DNA of 64,000 nucleotides from Pseudopithomyces maydicus (lineage: Eukaryota; Ascomycota; Dothideomycetes; Pleosporales; Didymosphaeriaceae): positions 1,116,001 to 1,180,000 of the forward strand of contig JANTUC010000017.1 of assembly GCA_026873275.1 (NCBI GenBank). The letters run 5' to 3'. Shown piece after piece: positions 22,401-32,788 of the stretch; the stretch's first letter is position 1; each line of letters begins with the position of its first letter. Position numbers and translations under genes: made by a program. Below the pieces are notes generated by a model. The model ran no database searches, was not told the DNA's origin, and saw nothing but the letters and a program-made list of their open reading frames with translations.

Positions 22401-23662
22401 TGATGGTAAGTTACCCACATCCGATGCGAGCGGTATTGATCTAATTGCGTTGGCAGGCACCTCGTCTGAAAGAAAACACCGACATACTGCGGGCGGATGC
22501 CACATATGTATTAATTGGTGGAACTGGTGGTCTCGGTCGAAGCATGGCAAAGTGGATGGTGTCTAAGGGAGCGAGAAATATCGCTCTGCTTTCCAGAAGT
22601 GGCGCTGTGCACGGCAAGGCCAAAGAGCAAGTTGATGCTCTGAATGCTTCTGGTGCCAATATTGTCATCCGACGGTGCAATGTAGCCGACCGTGCCGATG
22701 TTGATGCTCTTTTGTCGTTTGGACTGGAAGGCTTACCGCCTGTTCGAGGTATCGTACATGGTGCCATGGTGTTACATGTAAGTTCTCATGGAATGCTTCG
22801 ACTCGCCGTTTACTGACCATGTCTCCAGGATGTGCTCTTTGAGAAGATGACCTTCGACCAATACACCACCGTCATCGAGTCCAAGGTCAAGGGTGCTTGG
22901 AACTTCCACCACGCACTCGCTTCCACCCCGCTCGATTTCTTCGTCGTGATATCCTCCGCCGCAGGCGCCGTCGGCAACAGAGGCCAGGCCGCCTACGCAG
23001 CCGCGAACACCTTCCTCAACGGCCTCACGCAATATCGCGCAGCCCGCGGCCTCCCTGCTTCCTCCATCGACCTTACAGCCGTCTCCGACGCAGGTTACCT
23101 AGCTGAAGACGCCGAAAAGGCCGCAGAGGTAGCCCGAAACCTGGGCAGCGACACCATCTGCGAAGCCGAAGTTCTCGCCCTCATCAGCGCCGCCATCACC
23201 GGAAAAATGGCATCCACATGCAACCACCACGCCATCACCGGCATGCGCATCACCGCCACCATGCGCCCCTTCTGGTCCACCGACTCCAAATTCAAACACC
23301 TCCTCTCCGTCGCCGAAGCCGAGGCCGCAGCCATGTCCTCCAGCGGGCCCGTCGCCATCTCCTGGAGCGCAGCTTTCAAGACTGCGGCTGGGGCCTCGCG
23401 CGCTGAAGCCGAGGAAGTGGTGTGCAGCGGGCTTGTGGAGAAGATCGCGGAGGTGGTCGGCATGGAGAAAGAGGAGCTGGATGTTACGCGGCCGTTGAGC
23501 AATTACCCGCTTGATTCGCTGACGGCGATTGAAGTCAGGAACTTCATCACGAGGATGTTTGAGGCGAATTTGCAGGTCTTGGAGCTGTTGGCGCAGGGGA
23601 GTATTCAGGGCTTGGCGAAGGCGGTGTGTGTGAAGAGTAAGGCTGGGGTGGTGGCGGAGTAG
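16429..23662 (+). CDS. highly reducing type I polyketide synthase (KS-AT-DH-ER-KR-ACP, no MT)
   Basis: Nine exons: 16429-17158, 17206-17416, 17465-17670, 17718-18467, 18525-19069, 19127-19468, 19523-22405, 22457-22777 and 22829-23662; 2273 aa. An Asn/Gly/His-rich leader (1-97) precedes the KS (about 98-510), which has active Cys271 in DTACSSS plus EAHGTGT and SNIGHLE. The AT (about 627-930) has S718 in GHSSGE. The DH (about 985-1290) has H1048 in HHQVQG, but position 1242 is Glu (HPTMLEQ) where Asp is expected. The ER is about 1570-1890, with AATSVGQAA in place of the usual GGVG. The KR has GGTGGLG and a VISSAAG...AAYAAAN triad. The ACP has S2226 in PLDSL. Residues 1300-1565 show no SAM-binding motif, so no C-methylation is expected. 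There is no thioesterase; release probably uses the divergent FSH hydrolase. The frame is intact. Product unknown. Confidence 0.95.
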
Positions 23663-23966
23663 GACTGGGGTGGAGTGGCTAGGGATCCGATTCTGGTTGG
23701 GAGAGGAGAGACTTTAGGGTAGTCACTGTACATAATATTGGCGTTGGTTGTTTTTGATTTATTATTTAGTACTTGCTATTACATTTTAGCCTTCCCATCG
23801 TTGCCGACTGGAGACATACTATCGTCTTCAGTACTCTTCTCAAATCCTAGAAAGCAGCATACACTACACCACCAGCCTCCTCATCCCCAAATTTACCCTT
23901 CCCAAGTCCAATTTGTCCCATCTCCTCTTCAAACCCCACCACACCACCCCCAACCCACCCCAATCC

Positions 23967-24441
23967 TTACCACCACTCCCTCCAGACCCTATACTCATCC
24001 CCATCCATCCTCAACCTCACCCTCCTGCCCTCCCTCCCCTCCCTCCACCTCACCACCCACAATCCCACCTTTACATGCAACAACTCCCGCGCCACCAACC
24101 TCTCCACATCCCCAGTCCCCCACTCCTCCACCTTGCCCAACGCGTCATCGATCTCTCCCAGGTCAAACACGCATTCCCTCCCCTCCATCGCCGTCCCCGC
24201 AATCAGCCGGCTCAGCTCCGAGAATTTATCACCCTGGCCAAGCGAGATTTGTGTGTCGATGTATGCTTGGAGGAATTTGAGGTAGCGAAGGATGGTGTAG
24301 TGTGTGGAAGCTGGAAGGTAAATAGGTGGTGCGGAGAGGGAAGTTCTATTTGGTGGGATTAGAGACACATAGGCAGTAGAGGGGGAAGAGAGGATCAGTA
24401 TAGAGTGGAGGGAGGGCGACTTGCGTGTTTGCGTCTGGCAT
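23967..24441 (-). CDS. small hypothetical protein (gene model uncertain)
   Basis: The frame 24368-23967 has protein-like composition (PPIYLPASTHYTILRY, then a helical DLGEIDDALGKVEEW stretch) but no ATG of its own. An ATG at 24441 (MPDANTQVALPPLYTD) reaches it only if two bases are added in the C5 run near 24390, or by an unseen exon. The model would give about 158 aa. It is convergent with the PKS. No family is recognised and no signal peptide is seen. It could also be a non-coding open frame. Confidence 0.35.
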
Positions 24442-25448
24442 CACGGCTGTTCTCGCAGGTGCGGGTGCAGTGTGCATGCACAATTTAGATTTGTGATGGA
24501 GGCGCGGGATCTGTGATGTGTTTTGTGTTTTTATGGCGGTGTGGCCTTGTGCTAGCGGTGTAAATTTTAGTGGGCAAACAGACGGGCGGGGAGAGCATGC
24601 AAACAGGGTTTAGAGCCGGTGGGAGCACAAGGATGTCCACGGGCGAGATCAGCTCTTGTAGAGCTCAAATACTTGTATTGATATGCAGATATGGATTGAG
24701 GTGATGTGTTGGTGGCTTTGTGCTGGGCGGGGCTCTCACTTATATATGTTTCTGGGAAGGGAAGGTACGGCTGGGTGAAGTGATGGCCTGGCAACGCGAT
24801 AGGAAATTTGAGAAGTGAGAGAACGGCGCAGTTTGTTTACCTGGATGGCGCGGCGCTACAGTTTTATGGTACGAAAGATGGTAAAGAGGAAAAGAGTATT
24901 GCTCAAGCTTTTGTTTGACCTTGATACCTATCTCGCACTGTGCATATACTGCTACGGATCGAAATCAGGAGCACTCCAAGAACTGCTTCATGGAAATCTA
25001 TCCATTTTAACTCCCCTTGGTGGCTGGCGTCGGCATGACCTGAACAGGTTTTTACGACGGTGATTGAAAACCATTGGAACTCGAAATACCTGCGACTTAG
25101 TCCAAGCACTAGAGATTAATTATCACATGAAGAGTTGTAGAATAGGAATAGGTGTTTCCACGGCAGTGATGTGGCACAACGTTTTCATCTGAGTATTACC
25201 ATGTTGCTTGAGGCACTGAGGAACCCGAGGCTAGATTCAACAGTTGATATAGAGGTGGGCTTAGGGCTCCGGAGTATATATTAGCTTGAGGGTGGTATCT
25301 ATCGTGATTTTGGAAGGTTTGAAGGAGACATATGACAAGTAAGTGAGTTAAGTAGATAGCATCAACAACGTTTGCCTATGCGCTGCGATATCGACCCCCA
25401 ACAAATCCTCTATCTACCCAATTCCTCCCCAGTACCCAAACCCCTCCC
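24442..25448. other. gene-free stretch
   Basis: Only short, unconvincing frames are seen on both strands. The region separates the PKS side from the DUF8021-type gene. Confidence 0.4.
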
Positions 25449-26389
25449 TCAATTCCCCTCACACCTCCCCTCCGCCTCACACAGCGGATCATCCGGATCA
25501 AACTCCCCACACCCAGGCACCACACACTGACTCGCCGTATGCATATACCTAATCTTCCCTTCCTCCACCCTCATCAAATGGCTATCCGCCATCGGCTCCT
25601 TCCCCTGCGTCCGATCCAACCCAGGAAACCCCACAAACACATCCACAGCGCCCACCACCTCATCCACCACATACCGCCTATACGGCACCGTAATCGTCGA
25701 CGGCAAACTCTGCTCGCAATTCCCCGCCGTCGCATTCCACGTCCCGTTCGCATACAGCCCGCCCTCTATCCGCGAGCACGGCAGACCCCACGGGATCACC
25801 ACGCTCGCGTTGGCGAACCGGTCGAAGTACAGGTCGCCGATGTGCTGGAGGTAGGCGCGGGGTGAGCGTGCGGAGGGAGGGAGGGGTGGCCAGGATTCGA
25901 GGGTTATCCAGTGGAGGGCGGTGGTCGCGTTGAAGAGCCAGTCGCCGCGGTCGGTGACGACGGATTCGAGGAGGGTGGGGGTGAGGGTGGTGGGGTTGTA
26001 CTCGATGCGCGTGTGGATGCCGTAGGGGTGGGGGTCGGAGGCGGAGAGGAGCTCGGTGAAGGTGGCGCAAAGGGTGGGGTCGAGGAGGGTGTAGTTGTAG
26101 TCGAGGTGGAGGGGGTAGGTGAGGGTTATGTTGGAGCTGGGGGGTATGAGGGTTAGTATGGGTGGGAGGGTTGAATATGGAGGGGGGATTGGAAGGTGTA
26201 CCTGTTCGGAGAGAGCGCGACGTTATTCTCTACGTAGGTAAAGTTTGGACCGGCGTATTGGGTGAAGAACGAGGGATTACCAGTGCGCTGGGCGGCAATG
26301 TAGGCGTCTGCGCGCGATTGGAGAAAGTCGCGGGTGCATTCTGTCGCGGCGGTCGCTATTAGGGTGGTGAGGGCGAAGAGCAGAGACAT
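25449..26389 (-). CDS. secreted DUF8021-type protein
   Basis: Two exons, 26389-26202 and 26136-25449 (65-bp intron), give 291 aa. A signal peptide covers about residues 1-16 (MSLLFALTTLIATAAT). The mature start (ECTRDFLQSRADAYIAAQ) and blocks LCATFTELL, YGIHTRIEYN, TDRGDWLFNA, VIPWGLPC.R.EGG, YRRYVVDE.VGAVDVF and ADSHLMRVEEGKIRYMHT follow the pattern I know for the fungal DUF8021 family of small secreted proteins. Several cysteines near the C-terminus suggest disulfides. Many N-glycosylation sequons (NFT, NIT, NYT, NAT, NAS, NGT) are present. Function unknown. It may be a cluster edge gene or an unrelated secreted protein. Confidence 0.78.
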
Positions 26390-27960
26390 GGTGGGCGCGT
26401 GGGAGGTGCATGTTTCGAGGATGGGCGCGGGAGCGTTTTATGCGGCGGGCGGGCATGGCACATCCTGAGTCGTAGCTGTTTCTCGCGTGGGTAGTTGCAC
26501 GCAGGATGACGATGCCCTTGTCGCGATTCTATGTCAGGGAAAAGTCTAGAAGGCGGCGTGATCGGTGCATGACTCTACCTCATCCATGGTGTTTGAGCGC
26601 GCGCGGTCCTGGCTCGCACTGCGCGCGATTGCAATCCTTCCAATCCCGTTGGTTTCTCTCATGCTAACACGAAAACTCTTTTCTCTGTCAACTCTTGAGC
26701 TCTCATGTTAGCTCTCCCTTCTCTTCGCACGTGGGGCGGACAAGAGCCCCACTTCATTTATCTGCACGGCGCCCACTCCTCGAGATTGCATGTAGAAAGT
26801 CGCTCGCTGATCCTCACGCATTGCGAATCCCTCATTCCTTCCGCACTGTAGGATCCGGCAATTAGAGTGGCGGGTCATGTTTTCATTGGATGGTCGAAGC
26901 GCATCCCTGTTGATTGGTAGATGGGAGGAACTGCGGCAGTCCCGTTTCGTTTGTACACCCTTGCTGTTCTCGGGAGAAACGTCTCACCGCCAGACGCGCG
27001 GGAGAAGAGGTTGCAGAGGTGATCGCGAGCGATGCTGAAAGTGTAGTCGGCGGCAGTTATGGAGGAGAAGACGGTATTAAAGGGAAGAAGGGGCGAAACA
27101 ATGGGTGTTAGTATAGTCGTCCGCATATTATAATCGTCAGATAAGAACTAGGATACTGAGTAAGTTCTTCGAGAGCACGAGCGATGTTTGGAGGCCAATG
27201 TAACGTCAAATCACTTGGGAAAAACAGTTGAGTAGCGAGAGGGGTATGAGAATCGGTGCTACTAGGCCTCTATGTGCTTGGGTCAGGCATGCCATGTTCC
27301 TCCTGGACACTCTCGAGCACTGTTGATTGTACCATTTAGCACACCTTGTATGAGTACGAGGCTAGTCAAAGAGAGTAGAGTTTGTAGTAGTATATTCAGG
27401 CATGTGCGAGGGTATACGTAATACGTTCACAATGTATTATTTCCATCATGCCACTTGGTATAACTGCAGTCATGAATATTTTACAATTTCGACCATTATA
27501 TTATCCCTAGCGTAGCGCTAGATAGGAAGTGGTAATACATATAAGGATGCACTATTGTAGACTTAGTCTAGTCTGGGGTAAGACACTGCCCTAAGAGGAA
27601 ATCCATTCTATCTCTCTAAGCTAACGTTAGACGTCCACTTCAAGACAACACCAGATTGCAGAGGACTAACTATGAGGCCAGTGGGCTCAGTACAGACTCG
27701 CAGCGTCGCACTTTTTCACATGTCTCCCCCTTCAGGCAGCAGAGGGCGTCGCCGCGCAGTGACGTAGCTTTTGGTTGAAAGTGAACGGTTTACTGAGGCT
27801 TGCACGGACTACGACCGTCATAAGAGCTCTACAGAGCCATAGACGCACTTCATGTCGCGTTTGCGTGTTTAGCTGTCCCTGTCGCGCCCTCAGCCCCGCT
27901 CTTTTTACCTCTCGTCAGCTTCTCTCGAGCTCTCTCTATTCTCTCTGCCACACGCGCACA
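26390..27960. other. gene-free region
   Basis: No supported gene is seen. It holds AT-rich stretches and small palindromes (for example CTAGCGTAGCGCTAG near 27508 and CTAACGTTAG near 27620) but no clear mobile element. The right end grades into the pyrimidine-rich leader of the next gene. Confidence 0.4.
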
Positions 27961-28135
27961 CTCTCGCCTTCTCTCGAACACGCGCACACACACTTTCTCG
28001 CCTTATCCTTTCCACATACACTCTCCACTTCTCTTTTCTACATACACTCTCGACTTCTCCTTTCAACACACACTCTCGACCTCTCTCTTCCACACACGCA
28101 CTCGACCTCTCTCTTCGACACACACGCTCTGACCT
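27961..28135. repeat. 26-bp CT-rich tandem repeat in a 5' leader
   Basis: Cores (CTCTCGACTT-like, followed by CTCTTTC and CACACAC) start at 28021, 28047, 28073 and about 28099 and 28125, a 26-base period. Looser copies extend left to about 27961. The coding strand is almost purely C/T/A, as in fungal pyrimidine-rich 5' leaders. Confidence 0.8.
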
Positions 28136-28167
28136 TCTTTCCACCACGCGAAGAGCTCGCCGTTACC

Positions 28168-29537
28168 ATGGCAAAGTTCCCAGAGCTCGCCAGTACCATG
28201 GCAAAGTCTCCAGAGCGCAAGACTCGCAACGCCCGAGTCAGCAAGGCGCCGCGTAAGGAGCGCGACCCGCGCAAGGAGGGTCTCACTATGCTTGACATAC
28301 CCGCTCACTGCGCCCACGCGATCATCGAGAAGCTCAAGCGTATGGGTTACAATGTGTACCGGACTCACGCTGCGCTATTGATGGACACCGAGATGTCCGG
28401 CACGGATGAGAGCGAGCTCACTGAAGATGAGCCGGTCAACTTCAGTTACGATGAGGACATTGAAATGTTCAACATGGACTTCGCCCAGCGTCCCCCTGTC
28501 AAGGCCGATGTCGTGGCCAAAGAAGACATCGTCATGCCCGACCAGCCTCAGTCTCCCATCTACGATGAGAAGATGGAACTCGACTCGCCCCGGCCTAAGC
28601 AGAGCCACATTAGCTTCGTCCGAGGTCAGACTCTTTCGGCGACCATGAGCCTTGGGACTGCCACTCAAATGTGGCATAATATCAACAACCAGGACAACGT
28701 CAACGTTGCAACTCCCGGGCAATTCATCCAACACCGGGCTCTTCCGACGGCTGCGGCCGCTGCCGCTCAGAACCACTGGGCATCCTACCAGTACCAGGGT
28801 TCTAACGCCGATATCACCATGGGCGAGGCGAGCAACGCCAACATCCAGGCCCCTGCGGCCCCGCACTGGGGATTCAGCATCCACTGGGGTTCTAACAGCG
28901 GTTTCAATGCAGGCGCGACCGTCAACGCGCCTGCCCCTTACCCTGCTGACAACGACGTCGCGATGAGGGGTCTTAGCCCTCCCCGAGTGTCTCTACCCAG
29001 TGGCACGTTCCTGGTGGAGCTTGCTCAGTAGCAGCTCCCGCTGATCAAGACGTCGAGATGGGCCTCGAGGACGCCCCTCACGGTCTCTCGACCCAGTGGC
29101 CTGCCGCTGCCCACGGCTTCCCGGCTACGGGCTCTGCTGACAGCGGCGTCAAGATAAAGGTTGAGGAGCCCGAGGATCTTCCTGCCTCCCAGTGGGCTGC
29201 CCCCGCCCAGGCCTCTTCCACCGCGGCTCCCACTGGTCTCCAGTTGCAGGGCTTCGGCCAGTCCCAGGCCTACAGCCAGCCCAGCTCCACCTTGGCCTCG
29301 CTCTTCCCCACTGCTCAGCCCAGTGGCGCCAACGCGGGTGCTGCATCCTCAGCGCAGCCGGTGATTAAGGAGGAAGAGGAGGAGGAGTACGACCCGGAGT
29401 GGCTCTCGTCGGGCCTCGACGCCAACGCCTCCAGCCAAAGCTCCGGTGGCGACCAGCTGTTCCCGACTTTTGCTGCGCCTGCTCCTGCTGCCCAGCAGTA
29501 CTCATTTGACGAGGATGCCGACATGAGCGACTACTAA
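28168..29537 (+). CDS. disordered repeat protein with sumoylation-like motifs, one frameshift
   Basis: The proposed product is 456 aa, starting at the ATG at 28168 (context TTACCATGG) rather than at a much earlier start that would translate the CT-rich repeat. A 30-bp duplication (28154-28213) repeats the start region, so the next ATG, at 28198, is in frame in the same context. The frame breaks in the C4 run 28981-28984; one added C joins it to the frame ending at 29537. Support for the join is an internal repeat spanning the break: ADNDVAM...VSTQW, then ADQDVEM...LSTQW. The N-terminus is basic, and the rest is rich in Ser, Pro, Gln, Ala and acidic residues, probably disordered. KIKVEEPED and VIKEEEEEE resemble psi-K-x-E sumoylation sites. 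No domain is recognised; a nuclear role is a guess. Confidence 0.6.
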
Positions 29538-31443
29538 TCGCGCGTGCAGAACTGGGACCACCCTTCTTCATCGCGGCTTGAGTTCCGAGGTAGTAGGCCT
29601 GAAATGGCCTCCTGAGGGATAATATTAGCCAGGTGGGAGGGAGGTCCCGGTGAGGCGCTGCGATATCGCTCGTCGCGAGTTGGTGCTGGACGCGGATTCT
29701 TGGGGTGGTTGTCCATTGCCTTGGATATGGACACTGCTGAGCATCGATCGGCGGACCTCTTGTTTCCTTTAGTGCGCTGGAGACGATCTTCTTTCTTCTT
29801 GATCCACGGGACACTTGACCCTTTGGCATCCACGGCATTTGCATCGGCGTTGACATCGACTTTTGATACCCTTTTCGGATCTTTTCTTCAGGAGGCTTCG
29901 GTATGCGCGACACGGGCGCGACACGGCGCTTCTCTCTCCATCTCTCTGTTTTCATCACAGCATCTGCGCGCGTCCTCATCATCTTCTTCGATACCCAGCC
30001 CGCCTCAGCGGGTCCCTTTCTTGATACCCATTTTTCCGGCCTCGACGCCATCCTTCTCACACCGCTCACCCGGGCGGACAAACCACGCATGCATAGAAGT
30101 CACCGGCGTCCTCGCACACCAGATATATCTCTGGATGATACCCTCTACTTTGGCCTCTCAACCCTTAGGTCTTCCACGACCTGAGTGAGGCCTGGAGTTT
30201 CTCCCACCGGAGAGAGGATATCTCAGCCTTGAACCCATCTTCTACACACCGCTCAGCCGCGCACGCATACGACTCCATGCGGCGGAGTCACCGGCGTCCT
30301 CGAACACCAGATTGATATCTGGATGATACCCTCTACTTTGGCCTCGTGACACTTAGATTCTTTATGATCTGAGGGAGGCTGGAGTTTCTCCCACGGGAGA
30401 GAGGGTATCTGAGGACATGTTTTCGGAGAGGCTGCTTGGGCTGGACACAGGATTTACTCTTTTGATTAGACTTTTGGATTCTTGGTGTCTCAGGGTCTTT
30501 CCTTGGGGCTTTGGTGCTTGATTTTGTCGGGTTGGGATGCGTGGATTCTGGTCGCCTGGGACTTTGGCGCGTTGATGAGTGGACGCCGTTGCATAGCCGT
30601 TGCGGGATAGCAGTAGAATATACACATTGACTTTTTCCCATGATTTCGACGAGATATTCGTGATGCAAATGTGTTTTCTGTTTGCCCTTATCTTATTCTT
30701 TCTGCCGTTGCCATATCTTTTGACCATGCCTTTTCCGAACAGATTCATGATGCCAGATTTTGTTCTTGCTCAGGCTATCATCTTCGTTTTCATTGCACAT
30801 CTCCGATTTCACCTCTTTTTTCTTTCGTGCCATAGTAATGTTTTGCTTGATCTCTTTCCATATCGCAACGTCTCACTGTTGTCTCTCGAGCCAATCACAT
30901 CGATAATATAGTCGTCCCGTCCAGGAAATTCGAAACACATTTGTATAAATATTTTACATATACATTAAAAATGAGTATCGCTGTTACGCATTAAGGTACT
31001 ATGTCAAAGCGAGCGCCTACACGTATATGAATGTATGTGCATCTTCAGGACAGTCTTGAGCCACCTGACAAACAATCCGACCCAAACACCCCACAAACAA
31101 AGCATCCAAATCCGGGGTGAGCTCCATCAATTGCCTCCCTGTCGCAGGAACATGATTCTATAAAGCGAGGATCAACTCGGTTGGCCTCCCGGCGCTACGG
31201 GATGGATTCCGTCAATAGCCGCCGTCCTAACATCGGAGTAAGTGGGGGAGGGGCAACACCGCAACATATCACCTTACTTCACTGTACAAACTTTACTTTA
31301 TAAAACCACGACAGAACGCGGTTAATCACGCCTCGCGTTAGTTATATTCACCTAGAAAGACACCTCTCGACCACCCTCATAGATCCTCCAGCCGTGATCT
31401 CCTCATCCAACAACCCATCCCTTCTCTTCCCTCCACCAACACA
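29538..31443. other. gene-free region with a 188-bp tandem duplication
   Basis: Minus-strand frames at 29534-30090 and 30333-30748 are basic and Ser/Pro-rich but match nothing I know. They may be an unrecognised spliced gene. No gene is called. Confidence 0.4.
30049..30424. repeat. 188-bp tandem duplication
   Basis: Two adjacent diverged copies. The shared block CACCGGCGTCCTCG starts at 30101 and at 30289, exactly 188 apart. Both copies then share TGGATGATACCCTCTACTTT and a CTGGAGTTTCTCCCA tail. No target-site duplication or terminal repeat marks it as a transposon. Confidence 0.85.
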
Positions 31444-32681
31444 ATGTCCCCCCCACCCCCGGCGTTTACACCCCCGCCGTAACCTTCTTCAACCCCGACG
31501 GCACCCTCGACCTCGCCTCCCAGTCCCTCTACTTCAAGTACCTCTCCCAGCACGTCACAGGCCTCGTGGTCCTCGGCTCCAACGCCGAAGCCTTCCTGCT
31601 CACGCGCGAGGAACGCCGCGCTTTGGTAAAATGCGCCCGAGAGGCTGTTCCCAAGGGGTATCCCCTAATCGTGGGGATCAGTGGGTATAGCGTTGTGCAA
31701 ACGGTGGAGTTTGCTCGGGATGCGGTGAAGGAGGGCGCCGGGTGGGGGTTGCTTTTGCCCGGGGGGTATTATGGGGGGGCGACGAGTAAGGAGGTAGGTT
31801 CTGGGAATTTATTTTTCGTTAAATGTTCGAGGTGGGGTGGAGAAAGGAGAGAGGTAGCAAGGTTGAAGCGTGATGAACTGACGAGAAATAGGTGGTTAAT
31901 ACGTTTTACGACGATGTGGCCAAGGCGATTGACTTGCCTATTGTGATCTATAACTTCCCAGGTAAGTGTTTCGAGCAGTTGGAAGCAAATTTTGTTATCA
32001 TTTATCGAGTTACTGATACGGTTGCAGGCATTTGCAATGGCGTGGACCTCGATTCTGACACTATCGCTGGCATTGCGAAGCGTAACCCGGGCAAGGTCGT
32101 AGGCGTCAAGTTGACGTGTGGATCGGTGGCGAAGATTACAAGGCTGACAGCCGAGTTGTAAGTAGAAAGTGTGTATACACAAATGTGTGCTAATGAAGCC
32201 AAGGTCACCCTCAGAGTTCTCAACATTTGGTGGACAGTCGGACTTCTTGATCGGCGGTCTCGCATCTGGGTCTCAGGGCTGTGTCGCCGCGTTCTCCAAC
32301 GTGTTCCCCAAGACCATCATGCATATTTACAACCTGTACACTCAGGGTAAGACTGAGGAGGCACTGGCGCTGCATAGGAAGGCAGCGTTGGCGGAAAGCC
32401 CGGTGAAGGCTGGTATGTATCTCGTCATTTACTTTTTTGAGGCCCTTTTGCTGTCCATATTTCTTTGAAGTGCGGTGGCTTAACAAAGTATAAGGCTAAC
32501 AAGTACAGGTATTGCAAGCACCAAGTATGCAGTTAGCCAGTTCAGCGCTGTGGATGCGGGTATTGAGAGCACGGAAGAGAAGCTGTTCCCCAGGAGGCCG
32601 TACCTTCCTGTTGGGGATGCAGTGAAGGAGAACGTGAAGAAGGTCATGGCCGAAGTGGCAGCAATTGAGCGCTCCCTTTAG
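31444..32681 (+). CDS. DapA/DHDPS-family lyase (class I aldolase), one frameshift at the N-terminus
   Basis: Five exons: 31444-31793, 31892-31961, 32028-32157, 32204-32412 and 32509-32681; 310 aa after one added base. It is a TIM-barrel class I aldolase. The Schiff-base lysine is K168 in VVGVKLTCGS, the catalytic tyrosine is Y137 in IYNFPG, and the pyruvate-binding block is GSNAEAF. The ATG at 31444 is followed by a C7 run (31448-31454) after which the frame is wrong; one more C gives an MSPPTPGVYTPAV start that fits the family. No other in-frame ATG exists. In fungi, members usually act as 2-keto-3-deoxy acid or 4-hydroxy-2-oxoglutarate aldolases rather than in lysine synthesis, since fungi use the aminoadipate route. 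The exact substrate is unknown. Confidence 0.87.
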
Positions 32682-32788
32682 ACTTGGTTCACCATAGAAT
32701 CAGACGAAGATTCGTAGAAGGGTATCATAGATCTGCATTAAAATTACGTTGACCGTCATAATACATCATGTCATCTCATCCCACCCCT

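Noticed and set aside
27775..28167. Long N-terminal extension of the disordered repeat protein
   Set aside because: It translates the CT-rich 26-bp repeat and begins with a non-ATG codon; a good ATG exists at 28168.
29534..30748. Basic minus-strand frames as a possible gene
   Set aside because: Protein-like in places but no family, no clear splice pattern and partly inside a tandem duplication; left uncalled.
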